Shown in pieces: positions 1-9,544 of a stretch of DNA of 64,000 nucleotides. The DNA lies in contig CACICY010000001.1 in assembly GCA_902585265.1 (NCBI GenBank), positions 109,878-173,877 on the forward strand. The letters run 5' to 3'. The translations under genes and the position numbers were made by a program. This stretch comes from an uncultured Pelagibacteraceae bacterium. Its GTDB lineage: Bacteria > Pseudomonadota > Alphaproteobacteria > Pelagibacterales > Pelagibacteraceae. How positions within the stretch are numbered: the stretch's first letter is position 1; each line of letters opens with the position of its first letter. The notes below the pieces were generated by a model that ran no database searches, had not been told where the DNA came from, and saw only the letters and a list, made by a program, of their open reading frames with translations.

Positions 1-1
1 A

Positions 2-601
2 GACGACGTAGGTGATCCTGTAAGATATTTTCTGTATCCTAGTAGTTCTGGAAACAAAATAAACCACGTATATCATTTAAGCTGTTTAGAGGATACATTG
101 AATATAGAATTACAAAAATTAACAAATATTTTTGAATTTGGTGGTGGTTATGGGTGTATGGCAAGAATATTTTCTAAGATAAATTACAAAATTAGCTACA
201 AAATATTTGATACATATTTAGTTAATTGTCTTCAATATTATTATTTAAAACAAAATGGGCTGGAGGTGGGTTTTGAAAATAATAGGTTTGATTTAATAAA
301 CAATTTTGAAAGAATAAATGACAAAGTTGATTTAAAAAATTCATTATTTATAGCAAATTGGTCGTTATCTGAGGTACCATTGGATTTGAGAGATAAATTT
401 GTTTCACTAATTGAAAGGTATGAAAATATCATGATTAGCTTCCAGGAAAATTTTGAGGATATTAATAATTTGAAATATTTTAAAAACTTTCAAGAAAATC
501 TAAAACATAAATATAATATTAAAATAATAGTTAATAAATTTTATAAGGGTAATATATTAAATCCAGAGAAACATTACTTTTTGTTTGGTAAAAAATTATA
601 A
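2..601 (+). CDS. Putative sugar O-methyltransferase, 5' end cut by window edge
   Basis: A SAM-dependent methyltransferase-like protein, probably methylating a sugar of the surface glycan. The frame is open from base 2, so the gene starts outside the window; a TTG at 98 is in frame but lies inside the conserved part and is unlikely to be the start. The glycine-rich SAM motif FEFGGGYG lies just after that TTG, and the preceding residues (GDPVRYFLYPSSSG) resemble the region before this motif in the NanM-like putative sugar O-methyltransferase family. It ends convergently with the membrane protein on the other strand, overlapping it by 6 bases. The family call is by motif only. Confidence 0.6.
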   Translation, partial: DDVGDPVRYFLYPSSSGNKINHVYHLSCLEDTLNIELQKLTNIFEFGGGYGCMARIFSKINYKISYKIFDTYLVNCLQYYYLKQNGLEVGFENNRFDLINNFERINDKVDLKNSLFIANWSLSEVPLDLRDKFVSLIERYENIMISFQENFEDINNLKYFKNFQENLKHKYNIKIIVNKFYKGNILNPEKHYFLFGKKL

Positions 602-1852
602 TTTTATTTCTGGCAAATCGAAAATATAAAAGTCTATAAGATAATAAGAATAATGCATTAATTTCACAAATTCAGCAAATAAAGAACTTTTAAATATTGT
701 TGTTTCTTTACCTTGCAAACCAAATCCAGCGTACTGATCTATTTCCCACATAAAAATGTAGAAAAAAACAAAAATAGATAACCAAAAAATATAATTTATA
801 TTTTTTTCAGTTTTTTTAATTAAATTGTTAAATTTAATTTTATTAAAATTTAATGTCATATAAAAAATAAATACATGATTTGCAATAAGACTTATGTTTC
901 TTCCATGATCTAGTGCAAGAAAACAAATTAAAGTAGGTATAAAGAAAAATAAATAATTACTTTTAAGATTGCTATTTATATTTATAATTTTCATAATTCT
1001 GAAATTTTCAAAAATATAAATTGGTACAACAATTGATAATAAAAAACATAAGAATAAGTTTAAAAAATCTGAATAAGAAAAATAATAAAAATGCCATTTA
1101 TAAAATCCTCCAATTAGATTTCTAAATCCACCGCCAAGTTGAGGATGAATTTCTGCATTAAATATTTTTAATATTTCATTCAACTCATTAAATTGTGTTT
1201 GATTGCCTAATGTTAAAAAGGTAAATAGAACAGGAATTAGCAAAATTGAGTATAAATTAAAAATTTTTCTTATTTTTTTTTTATCTCCCAAAAAATTTAT
1301 TGATAGCAAGATATGGATAGAGATAAACAATATTTGGTACTCATGAATTAAAATAGATATTACCAAAAAAGGTAATACTAATAATTTAAAATAATATAAA
1401 TATTCTTCTCTTTTGAACTTAAGTATTAAAAAGCCATGTAAGAAAATTGTAAATTTAGAAAATATATCTTTTAAGAAATAAACCTTATAATCATATATTG
1501 GGAATAAAATTAATTGTGGTGCAAAAAAAATCAAAATAATTAAAAATTTTGAAGATCTATAAAATTTACAAATGTAATATAAAAAATATACTTGAGTTAT
1601 GTATAAAATAAAAAATATTAATCCAAAGAATTTTTTTGGATCCGTCTCAATTATTTTATTATATTGCCAGTATATCTCACCTAAAAGACCTCTCCTAATC
1701 AAGCCAGCTTGGTAATTTATGAATAATTCACTATAAGAATAACTTGAAAATAAATTATCAGTGAAAATATGTGAGTATGAATGTGAAAAAATTAAAAGTA
1801 ACAAAATTACAAAAAAAAACTCTGGAGATAAAATTTTATTAAAATATTTCAT
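596..1852 (-). CDS. Polytopic membrane protein, glycan polymerase/transferase-like
   Basis: A 418-residue, very hydrophobic protein with roughly ten predicted membrane segments, starting MKYFNKILSPEFFF. A conserved-looking periplasmic stretch, NYQAGLIRRGLLGEIYW at about residues 47-63, follows the first helix, the position where GT-C-type transferases and EpsG-like polymerases carry functional loops. I do not recognise a specific family. It is the last gene of a minus-strand run beginning with the epimerase at 5332, 11 bases after the WecG/TagA-like gene, which suggests a role in assembling the same glycan. Substrate unknown. Confidence 0.7.
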   Translation of the reverse strand: MKYFNKILSPEFFFVILLLLIFSHSYSHIFTDNLFSSYSYSELFINYQAGLIRRGLLGEIYWQYNKIIETDPKKFFGLIFFILYITQVYFLYYICKFYRSSKFLIILIFFAPQLILFPIYDYKVYFLKDIFSKFTIFLHGFLILKFKREEYLYYFKLLVLPFLVISILIHEYQILFISIHILLSINFLGDKKKIRKIFNLYSILLIPVLFTFLTLGNQTQFNELNEILKIFNAEIHPQLGGGFRNLIGGFYKWHFYYFSYSDFLNLFLCFLLSIVVPIYIFENFRIMKIININSNLKSNYLFFFIPTLICFLALDHGRNISLIANHVFIFYMTLNFNKIKFNNLIKKTEKNINYIFWLSIFVFFYIFMWEIDQYAGFGLQGKETTIFKSSLFAEFVKLMHYSYYLIDFYIFDLPEIKL

Positions 1853-1863
1853 AATTATTAAGC

Positions 1864-2604
1864 TTATCTTTTCACAATTTTATTCTTTCTTTCACTTAAA
1901 AACAGTTTAATTAAATAAATAGAACTTACAATTCTTGAATAATATTTTCTAGGATTGTGTAGAAGTCTTACGAACCATCCAAGGTAAAATTTGTCAATTA
2001 TATCATTCATTAATGGTGCTTGTTTCTTTGTTAAAAATGCAATTGCAGCCCCAGTGCATATTATACATATTTTATAATTTATTTTATTTCTTATATACTC
2101 TGCTAATATTTCTTGAACCTCTCCTCCAATATTAATAATTACATATTTAGGTTTTTCTTTTTTTATTAAGTTAATTAATTTAATGTCATAAATTTTTTTA
2201 TTATATTTAGGTGCACAATAAGAAATTACATTAACTATTTTCTTTGATTTAACAAAATAATTATAATTAATTATTGATTCTTCTTTATTTGGATCAATAT
2301 TTAAAAATTTCACTTTTTTTTTAAATTTTAAATTTAAAAATGATTTTAAAAACAAATAACCTGATAACTTTTTTACTTTTTTTTTTTTAAATATTCTTAG
2401 TAAAATACAAAAAAAACCACTATCTAAAATTGCTATATTTGAATTTTTTAAAGATTTATAATATGTCTTATTTTGTAAAATTTTAGAAAGTGAAGATGCA
2501 GCTGGTGCAACAAGATAACCGCCTTTATCTATTTTTTGAAAGGTTTTTTTAAAACTATAGTTATAAAATTTAATATCATAAAAATTTATTATATAATTTT
2601 TCAT
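1864..2604 (-). CDS. WecG/TagA/CpsF-family glycosyltransferase
   Basis: A 246-residue GT26-family transferase. Such enzymes act at the cytoplasmic membrane face and usually add the second sugar (for example ManNAcA or ManNAc) to an undecaprenyl-pyrophosphate-linked first sugar. Visible signatures are the DSG at about residue 61 (usual D-G/S motif), a GGEVQE stretch in place of the usual G.PKQE, then ICTGAAIAFL followed by QAP and a C-terminal W-x-x-R-L-x-x-x-P-R motif. The length is normal. It lies 19 bases downstream of the carbamoyltransferase in the same run. A WecA-like enzyme that could supply its acceptor is encoded at 10914. Confidence 0.85.
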   Translation of the reverse strand: MKNYIINFYDIKFYNYSFKKTFQKIDKGGYLVAPAASSLSKILQNKTYYKSLKNSNIAILDSGFFCILLRIFKKKKVKKLSGYLFLKSFLNLKFKKKVKFLNIDPNKEESIINYNYFVKSKKIVNVISYCAPKYNKKIYDIKLINLIKKEKPKYVIINIGGEVQEILAEYIRNKINYKICIICTGAAIAFLTKKQAPLMNDIIDKFYLGWFVRLLHNPRKYYSRIVSSIYLIKLFLSERKNKIVKR

Positions 2605-2623
2605 TATAAAATTCTTATAACTA

Positions 2624-4354
2624 TTACCTTTTAATTATAATGTTATTAAGAACTAAAGCATCCATTCTTGTTCTTAGAAAACAATTGATTGCATCTTTAT
2701 AATTCATAACTATTGGCTCATTTTCATTAAAAGAGGTATTTAGTATAATTGGAACTCCAGATAATTTTTCAAATTTTTTTATAATTGAATAAAAATTATA
2801 ATTATTTTTTTTTGATATTGTTTGTACTCTTCCTGTTCCATCTATATGAGTAACCGCAGGTATCTTTTTACTTTTTGTCGGTTTAATTGTCTCAACAACA
2901 GACATGTAAGGATTTAATAGGTTATTTCCAAACCATCTATTTTTTCTTTCAATTATTATTGTTGGAGCGAAAGGTCTAAAATTCTCTCTCCTTTTAATCT
3001 TTCTATTGATAATTTCTTTTATTTTGGGATTACAGGGATTAGCTATAATTGACCTATTTCCTAAAGCTCTAGCTCCAAATTCCATTCTACCATTAAAATA
3101 TCCAATTATTTTATTTTTATAAATTAATTTTGCAATTTCAGTGAATAAATAATTATAGTTTGAGTATTTTCTTAGATTAAATTTTTTCATAGATTTATGA
3201 TTTACAATATAATTTATTATCTCATCATTTGAATAATGCGGTCCAATATATGGAGATGATAAATTTTTAAATATTTTATAATTATATTTTTTGTTTAAAA
3301 CTACTAGAGCTGATCCTATTGACCCACCCCCATCTCCAGGTGCGTAAGGTATGAATATTTTTTTAAATATATTACTTTCTAAAATTTTTTTATTTGCTAG
3401 TGAATTTAATGCACACCCACCAGAATAAACAAGATTTTTGGAGAAATTTAATTTATTAATTTTATTAATAATATTTAAAAGTTTGTGTTCAAATACTTGC
3501 TGAACAGAAGAAGCAAGATCTTTATGTTTTTTACCAATTTTATTTTCTTTTAAAAACGGAAATTTTTGGAATGCTGTATTATTTAAAAGTTTAGATTGAT
3601 TGGGTTTTCCACTAAATTTGTACTTAAAATCTTTTCCTGTATGTCTAAAATAATCTAGATTTAAATCTATATTTTTCTTATTATTAAAAAAACTATTTAA
3701 TATTTCATTAAAATATCTTGGAGAACCATAAGAAGATAACCCCATAACTTTGTACTCATCTCCATAATTTGAAAAACCTAAAATTTGAGTAAAAGCCTCA
3801 TAAAATACACCTAAGGAATGAGGAAAATAAATTTTATCAATAATTTTAATTTTCTTATTTTCACATTTTGCAATTGCAACACTACAAAAATCACCAAATC
3901 CATCTACAGATAGACCTATTGCTTTACTAAATTTTGATGGATAAAAAGCTGAAGCTAAATGTGATAGATGGTGATCAATAAAATGAAGTTTTACATTTTT
4001 ATTTAATTTATCTTTTTTGAAATTTTTATTTATATTATCTAATAAATTAAATTTATTTTTTGTTCTTTTAAAAATTTCTTTCTTTTTCGACCCAACAATA
4101 TAATTTCTTAAAAAAAATGAGGCTTTTTGAGTAATATTTGAAAATGGATTAGTGTTTATAGCTATGTCAGTTACATCAGAAATTTTTAAATTTTTATAAG
4201 TTAAACACGCTTTAATTGAATTTATTGGCAAACCAGCCCAATGTTTTGTTCTATTTATTCTTTCTTCCTCAATTCCAAATTCTAATTTATTATCAACAAA
4301 TAAACAGGCAGAAGAGTCTGCATGATAACAGTTTAAACCCAGTACAATCGTCAT
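2624..4354 (-). CDS. Carbamoyltransferase (NodU/CmcH/TobZ family)
   Basis: A 576-residue O-carbamoyltransferase that would transfer carbamoyl from carbamoyl phosphate to a hydroxyl, here probably on a nucleotide sugar or glycan. The N-terminal Kae1-like ASKHA domain starts VLGLNCYHADSSA with GIEEERINR, has the HHLSHLASAFYPS metal-binding histidines at about 128-140 and SVDGFGD near 149-155, and continues to the GGCALNS motif near 312. The C-terminal domain has FGARALGNRSI near 425-436. Length and both domains match the family. It starts 3 bases after the epimerase stop, so the two are probably cotranslated; carbamoylated 6-deoxyhexoses or heptoses are typical products of such pairs. Confidence 0.93.
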   Translation of the reverse strand: MTIVLGLNCYHADSSACLFVDNKLEFGIEEERINRTKHWAGLPINSIKACLTYKNLKISDVTDIAINTNPFSNITQKASFFLRNYIVGSKKKEIFKRTKNKFNLLDNINKNFKKDKLNKNVKLHFIDHHLSHLASAFYPSKFSKAIGLSVDGFGDFCSVAIAKCENKKIKIIDKIYFPHSLGVFYEAFTQILGFSNYGDEYKVMGLSSYGSPRYFNEILNSFFNNKKNIDLNLDYFRHTGKDFKYKFSGKPNQSKLLNNTAFQKFPFLKENKIGKKHKDLASSVQQVFEHKLLNIINKINKLNFSKNLVYSGGCALNSLANKKILESNIFKKIFIPYAPGDGGGSIGSALVVLNKKYNYKIFKNLSSPYIGPHYSNDEIINYIVNHKSMKKFNLRKYSNYNYLFTEIAKLIYKNKIIGYFNGRMEFGARALGNRSIIANPCNPKIKEIINRKIKRRENFRPFAPTIIIERKNRWFGNNLLNPYMSVVETIKPTKSKKIPAVTHIDGTGRVQTISKKNNYNFYSIIKKFEKLSGVPIILNTSFNENEPIVMNYKDAINCFLRTRMDALVLNNIIIKR

Positions 4355-4357
4355 TAA

Positions 4358-5332
4358 TTACTGATTATGTTTTTTTTTAATTTCTGATAAAATCCATTGG
4401 TAAGTTTTATCTAAACCTGATTGTAAAGTATATTTTGGATCCCAGTTTAATTGTTTTCTAATTAAATCATTATTACTATTTCTACCTCTAACACCTTTTG
4501 GTTTATCTAATTGGTAATTTCTTTTTATTTTTTTATTTGAAATTATTTCAATTTTGTCAATCATTTCGTTTATTGATACTTTTTCTTCACTACCAATATT
4601 AATTGGTCCATGGTATTCTGAATCAAATAGTCTTAAAGTAGCTTCTACACAATCATCAATGTATAAAAATGATCTAGTTTGTTCACCATCACCCCAAACA
4701 TCTATAGTATTTTCATTATTCAGAATAGAATAGATTACTTTTCTACATAAAGCTGCTGGAGCCTTTTCTCTTCCTCCATCATAAGTTCCGTGTGGACCAT
4801 ATATATTATGATATCTTGCAACCTTTACATCTAAACCATAATCTTCAAAAAAATGTCTACACATTCTCTCACTAAATAATTTTTCCCAACCATAACCATC
4901 TTCTGGATTGGCTGGATAAGCATCACTCTCTTTTAAGCCTGTAATACTTACGTCGTTTTGTAAGTCTTTGTTATATGCACATGCACTTGAGGAAAAGAAA
5001 TATTTTTTTATTTTATATTCTTTACATGCCATTAATAAATGAGTGTTCACTAAAACAGATAACATGCATAAAGCTTTATTATTTTCTATGAAACCCATGC
5101 CACCCATATTGCAGGCCATGTTTATAACTTCATCCACTCCTTCAACCATCTTGAAGCAGTTTTCTTTATCCGACATATCTAATACATGATTTTCAGACTC
5201 ATTAGAACACTGATACCAATCGTCAAACGACTTAATATCAACTGCTTTAACAATATAATTTCTTTTTAGGAGAGTTTTAACTAAGTGACCTCCAATAAAA
5301 CCACCTGCACCTGCAACTAAAATTTTTTTCAT
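4358..5332 (-). CDS. GDP-mannose 3,5-epimerase homologue (SDR family)
   Basis: A 324-residue extended short-chain dehydrogenase with the hallmarks of plant-type GDP-mannose 3,5-epimerase: GAGGFIG NAD-binding loop at 8-14, NMACNMGGMGFI near 71-82, catalytic-type Cys118 in SSSAC, Tyr147 and Lys151 in YGWEK, and HNIYGPHGT followed by GGREKAPAA with Lys190, the equivalent of the second acid/base residue. The expected reaction is conversion of GDP-mannose to GDP-L-galactose or GDP-L-gulose, although bacterial members may act on other GDP-sugars. First gene of the minus-strand run ending at 596. The 113-base gap to the divergent gene at 5446 probably holds both promoters. Confidence 0.88.
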   Translation of the reverse strand: MKKILVAGAGGFIGGHLVKTLLKRNYIVKAVDIKSFDDWYQCSNESENHVLDMSDKENCFKMVEGVDEVINMACNMGGMGFIENNKALCMLSVLVNTHLLMACKEYKIKKYFFSSSACAYNKDLQNDVSITGLKESDAYPANPEDGYGWEKLFSERMCRHFFEDYGLDVKVARYHNIYGPHGTYDGGREKAPAALCRKVIYSILNNENTIDVWGDGEQTRSFLYIDDCVEATLRLFDSEYHGPINIGSEEKVSINEMIDKIEIISNKKIKRNYQLDKPKGVRGRNSNNDLIRKQLNWDPKYTLQSGLDKTYQWILSEIKKKHNQ

Positions 5333-5445
5333 ATTAACTAATTTCTATGTAATTTTTAATTTATTGAATTTGAATATAGCAAAAATTAATAATAGTCTAT
5401 TATTCTATTAATTAAAATAAATCAAAAAATGATATCTTGTAAAAT

Positions 5446-7110
5446 ATGAGTTTTTTAGTAGTTTTCATTTTTTGTCTATTATCTTTCTTCTATTTCAGCA
5501 GCTTTGGAGCATTTTGTAATAGGTTTTTTTATAAAATTGATAAGATTGATAATGTTTTAGAATTTTGTTTACTAGGGGTTTTTTCATTATCTTTTGTTGG
5601 TCTTTTTGCAAATTTTTTTGTTAGTTTAAATACTTATTTTAATTCTCTTATTTTTATATTTTCAATTATTTATTTTTTTTTTTTAGAAAAAAATTTGAAA
5701 TTAAAAATACTTAAATATTCAATCTTAATTTCACTTATTTCATTCATAACAATAATTTTTGATTATACAAATAGACCAGACTCCGGATTATATCACCTTC
5801 CATATACAAGTCTTTTAAATGAAGAGAAGTTAATTATTGGTTCAGCAAATCTAAATGAAAGATTTGGAATAATTTCCATATTACAATACTTGTCTGCTAT
5901 TAATAATAATTTTCTTTTTAATGAAAATGGAATTTTAATACCTTTAGTAATTATTTATTCTTCAACTTTATTATTTTTTTTTAATATATTTTTTAATGGT
6001 GAACAAAATAATAATTTAAGAGTTTTATCTTTTCTGTTTATTATTTTCATATTAACAAATTTGAATAGGTATAGTGGATTTGGAAACGATGGACCAGCAC
6101 ATTTTTATTATTTTATACTAACTTATTATTATTTAGAATTCAGTAATACAAAACTCGCTAATAAAGGTTTTAAACTTATAACAATAATTTCTATATATAT
6201 ATTTCTAATAAAACCATTTTTTATTTTACTATTTATACTTCCATTAATTTATATAATTAGTAATTATAAAAATATAAGAATTTTAAATAGTATAAATTTT
6301 TTTGCATTATTTATAATCTCACTTTGGTTAATAAAAAATTTTATGGTTACTGGATGCCTTCTTTATCCTATAGATTTTACATGTATTCAAAAATTTGATT
6401 GGACACTAGATCCATCTTTAATTGCAATTGAAGCTGAGGCATGGACTAAAGGTTGGCCAGATACAACGGATAAAAGCATTAACTATGAAGAATATGTAAA
6501 AAATTTTTATTGGATAGATACTTGGATTAACAATCACATGAAAATAATTTTTAAAAAATTATCTCCATTTATAATATTACTTGTTATTTTAACGATTATT
6601 GTTTTATCAAAGAATTTAAAAAATAAGTTAAATCGAGAAAAAAAATATATTGAACTTTTAGTTTTTAATTTGATTGTAATATTTATATGGTTTTTGCTTT
6701 ATCCTAATTACAGATTTGGATTAAGCTTATATGGAAATTTTTTTTCATTATTTTTTATAATTATTTTTTTCAATAGATTATGTTTAAAAAATATTTTTTT
6801 TTATAATTGTATAATTTTTTTTATTTTTTTTTCGAGCTTTGCGATTATTTTAAAAAATATAAACAGAATATACATTAATTTTTCTACTACATACATTGAT
6901 TATCCTTGGCCAAGAATGAACTCTCATTACGCAACAAATCAGAAGCTTATTAATGAGCCAATAGAATTTAATGGAGAAGCAATATATTATATCACTCCAA
7001 AAGGAGAATTATGTTTTTATAGTAAATCACCATGTACTCATAAAAAAGATTTAAAAATAAAAAATGAGATGGTTTTTAATTTTTATAAAAAATATACTAT
7101 TGATGATTAA
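5446..7110 (+). CDS. Large polytopic membrane protein, GT-C-like
   Basis: A 554-residue membrane protein with about twelve hydrophobic segments and a soluble C-terminal tail of about 90 residues. After the fourth helix it carries RPDSGLYHLPYTSLLNEEK (about 110-128), with acidic and aromatic residues where GT-C glycosyltransferases have their catalytic loop. The protein at 31415 has the same architecture (ADSLDYHFSGALNLL), so the two look like distant relatives. I infer a periplasmic glycosyl transfer role using a lipid-linked sugar, but the family is not one I can name. First gene of a plus-strand run of three. Confidence 0.7.
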   Translation: MSFLVVFIFCLLSFFYFSSFGAFCNRFFYKIDKIDNVLEFCLLGVFSLSFVGLFANFFVSLNTYFNSLIFIFSIIYFFFLEKNLKLKILKYSILISLISFITIIFDYTNRPDSGLYHLPYTSLLNEEKLIIGSANLNERFGIISILQYLSAINNNFLFNENGILIPLVIIYSSTLLFFFNIFFNGEQNNNLRVLSFLFIIFILTNLNRYSGFGNDGPAHFYYFILTYYYLEFSNTKLANKGFKLITIISIYIFLIKPFFILLFILPLIYIISNYKNIRILNSINFFALFIISLWLIKNFMVTGCLLYPIDFTCIQKFDWTLDPSLIAIEAEAWTKGWPDTTDKSINYEEYVKNFYWIDTWINNHMKIIFKKLSPFIILLVILTIIVLSKNLKNKLNREKKYIELLVFNLIVIFIWFLLYPNYRFGLSLYGNFFSLFFIIIFFNRLCLKNIFFYNCIIFFIFFSSFAIILKNINRIYINFSTTYIDYPWPRMNSHYATNQKLINEPIEFNGEAIYYITPKGELCFYSKSPCTHKKDLKIKNEMVFNFYKKYTIDD

Positions 7111-7146
7111 CAAATCTAATATAAATCTATTTTAATTAATAAGAAA

Positions 7147-8604
7147 ATGAATAATAAAATTTATAATAATAACAATGTTATAAAACCTTTATTTTTTATT
7201 TTTTTTTTCTTCATTTGGTGCTCTATTGATACAAACTTTGAAAATAGTTTGGGTATTTTCAAAAAAGCTAGTTTTACAAATATAATATTATTTACAAGAT
7301 CTACATTTCTTCCATTTATTACTTTTTTAATAATTTTTATTTTTTTCATAAAAAAAAAATTAGATATAAAATTTTTGGAAAATAATAATATAATTAGATT
7401 AATATTTTATACCTTTATTTCTTTTTTATTAATTCAGTTAATTAGCCATTTAATATCTGGTAACAAAATAATATTTATATACTATTTTTTTCTGTCTTTT
7501 TTTTTAATAATTTATTTTTATTTTTCTAGCTATAATAAATTACTTAATTTAAGTTTTTATTTATCTTTATTTTTTTTAATTTCTTATTTTATATTTTTTG
7601 GTTTTTTGAGTTTTAAACATTTTTTTACTAATGGTGACCTTCACTTATATGGTACTTTTCCAACAGTTTATAAGTCTATATTAACTGTTTCTTCAAATCC
7701 GATAAGATCATCAGGCTTATCTAGGGTTGCAATGTTGATATATATACCATTTTATTTATATTTATTAATTACACCTTTTTCAAAAAAAAAAATTTTAACT
7801 ATTTTTATACTAACATTTATCTTACTTCTAACCCAATCTAGAACAACTAGTTTATTTTGGATACTATTTATATTGCTTTCAAGTTATTGGTATTTAAGAG
7901 ATTATAAATTTCTTTCTTATATTAAAAAAATTTCAATGCTACTTATATTACCATTTTTAATTACAGGAGGAATTATCTCTATTAAATATAATTTAATATC
8001 AAATTCAATAATAATTACTGATAATTCAAACGATATAGTTGGGATCAAATTTTTCAATAAAGATTTAATTTTAGATAAAAAAGATTTAATTTTAGATAAA
8101 AAAGATTTAATTTTAGATAATAAAGAAATCACATACAAAGAAATAGTTGAAGATAAAGAAAAAAAAAAGATAGTAGTATTAAGACCTATTGATGACACTA
8201 ATTTTTCTGGGAGAGTAGAATATTGGAAAAATATTATTAACAAAAATGATAAATATTTTATTGGATATGGTTTTTTAGGAGATAGATTTCTTATAAATCA
8301 TAATGCATCAAATATTTTATTTTATACATTTGCTAGCGGTGGATTGTTAGCCTCAATGCTACTTATTTTTATAATTATTAGATGTGTATTCAGTTGCATC
8401 AATCTAATGTTTATAAAAAAAATTAATCTAAAAAGACAAAATATTGTTCTTATAAGTTCGATTTTTTATTTAGCATTTCTTACATTCAGAGGGATAGCTG
8501 AAAACAGTTATGCAATATTTAGTATTGATCAAATAATTTTTTTGCAAAGCCTGTTTATAGTTGAATTGGGAAGAAAAGACATACGAAAGAAATATGAAAA
8601 ATAA
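7147..8604 (+). CDS. O-antigen polymerase/ligase-like membrane protein (Wzy/WaaL type)
   Basis: A 485-residue polytopic protein with the layout of Wzy polymerases and WaaL ligases: many helices, a large periplasmic loop after about residue 290, and a conserved-type stretch GRVEYWKNII, GYGFLGD, HNASNILF, ASGGLLAS at about 358-405. The expected role is polymerising or ligating lipid-linked repeat units in the periplasm. The large loop contains three perfect heptapeptide units KDLILDK/N encoded by 21-base direct repeats (8059-8121). A second protein of the same superfamily is encoded at 9526. The downstream glycosyltransferase start overlaps its 3' end. Confidence 0.8.
   Translation: MNNKIYNNNNVIKPLFFIFFFFIWCSIDTNFENSLGIFKKASFTNIILFTRSTFLPFITFLIIFIFFIKKKLDIKFLENNNIIRLIFYTFISFLLIQLISHLISGNKIIFIYYFFLSFFLIIYFYFSSYNKLLNLSFYLSLFFLISYFIFFGFLSFKHFFTNGDLHLYGTFPTVYKSILTVSSNPIRSSGLSRVAMLIYIPFYLYLLITPFSKKKILTIFILTFILLLTQSRTTSLFWILFILLSSYWYLRDYKFLSYIKKISMLLILPFLITGGIISIKYNLISNSIIITDNSNDIVGIKFFNKDLILDKKDLILDKKDLILDNKEITYKEIVEDKEKKKIVVLRPIDDTNFSGRVEYWKNIINKNDKYFIGYGFLGDRFLINHNASNILFYTFASGGLLASMLLIFIIIRCVFSCINLMFIKKINLKRQNIVLISSIFYLAFLTFRGIAENSYAIFSIDQIIFLQSLFIVELGRKDIRKKYEK
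8059..8121. repeat. Three 21-base direct repeats inside the Wzy-like gene
   Basis: Three contiguous 21-base units starting AAAGATTTAATTTTAGATAA; units 1 and 2 are identical and unit 3 differs only in its last base. They keep the frame and encode KDLILDK, KDLILDK, KDLILDN in the periplasmic loop. The preceding residues FN and the acidic/lysine-rich continuation are not part of the repeat. Copy number could change by slippage without breaking the frame. Confidence 0.97.
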
Positions 8605-9544
8605 AAAAATTATTTATTACTGGGCATCAAATATTTCAAATAATAATGGAGAAGGTATTTTAGGAGACAATTTTCTTAAGCTCATGAAAATTAATTTTAA
8701 AAATTATAAATTTGTTTCATTAAATAAGTTTAAATACATTAATCAGAATACATTTTTTTATAAATATATTTTAACAATTTGGGCAGGTTTACTGCTATGG
8801 AAATATTATATATTTGGCAAAAAAGTTTCTTATATTAATTTTTTACCAGCTTGGAATTTTATATTAATTTTAATTCTTCCCCCTGGGACAATACTTGGCC
8901 CTGTAACAGGATCATATAATAGATCTAAATACAATTTTGTTATAAAGATTTTAACTTTAATTGGTCTAAAAATTTTAAATTTGCGCAATAAAAAAATTTT
9001 ATTTTCCCATAATTTTTTTTCAAAATATTTTAAAAAAAATAAAAAATATTTTTACAATTTTCTACTTTATAACTTTAAGATTAAAAATTCTTCAAGAACA
9101 AAGAAATATGACTATATTTTTTATATTAAAAAACATCATAACAAAATGAACAGTTTCTTGATAAAATTAATTATTAAACTTTCAGAAAATTATAAAGTAT
9201 GTGTCGTAGGAGAAAAAATAATATCGAAGAAAAATGTATTTAATATGGGTTTTGTAAGTAGAGCAAAAACATTAAAATTAATTTATTTATCTAAGGCGGC
9301 AGTTACATCACCTGAAAACTTGTACAGTTATTTTTTACTTGACTGTGTTAGTTGTAAGTTAATAGTGTTTTTTAATAAAAACTATAAATCTAATAAAGAT
9401 CTCAAAACAGAATTACTAAGACCAATTGATTTTCATAACTATTCAAAATCAATCAAGATTATTGAAGGTATGAATTTAAAAAAAATAAATAAAAAAATAT
9501 ATTTTAAATCTTACAAATTTAATGATTATTTAATTGATTTATAA
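8594..9544 (+). CDS. Glycosyltransferase-like protein, GT-B fold suspected
   Basis: A roughly 316-residue protein starting MKNKKIIYYWASN. I prefer the ATG at 8594 over the in-frame ATG at 8561 because 8594 gives the usual short basic N terminus before a beta strand, is preceded by an AGAAA-type ribosome site, and overlaps the previous gene by only 11 bases. It has an N-terminal domain with PPGTILGPVTGS, a hydrophobic segment near 60-100, and a C-terminal part with VVGEKI and MGFVSRAKTLKLIYLSKAAVTSPENLY, resembling the donor-binding half of GT4/GT1-type enzymes. No clear EX7E motif is present. Its 3' end overlaps the convergent ligase gene by 19 bases. Confidence 0.6.
   Translation: MKNKKIIYYWASNISNNNGEGILGDNFLKLMKINFKNYKFVSLNKFKYINQNTFFYKYILTIWAGLLLWKYYIFGKKVSYINFLPAWNFILILILPPGTILGPVTGSYNRSKYNFVIKILTLIGLKILNLRNKKILFSHNFFSKYFKKNKKYFYNFLLYNFKIKNSSRTKKYDYIFYIKKHHNKMNSFLIKLIIKLSENYKVCVVGEKIISKKNVFNMGFVSRAKTLKLIYLSKAAVTSPENLYSYFLLDCVSCKLIVFFNKNYKSNKDLKTELLRPIDFHNYSKSIKIIEGMNLKKINKKIYFKSYKFNDYLIDL

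Noticed and set aside
5333-5445. Promoter with TTGAAT, a 17-base spacer and TAATAA between the divergent genes
   Set aside because: The -10 matches consensus at only three positions, and such matches are common by chance in this A+T-rich DNA, although some promoter must lie in this gap.
8059-8121. Possible CRISPR-like repeat array
   Set aside because: Units are contiguous without spacers, only three in number, and translate in frame as a peptide repeat.
7917-8243. 108-codon open frame on the minus strand inside the Wzy-like gene
   Set aside because: It is a mirror of the 21-base repeats and AT-rich coding sequence; the plus-strand frame has the family motifs and continuous membrane helices.
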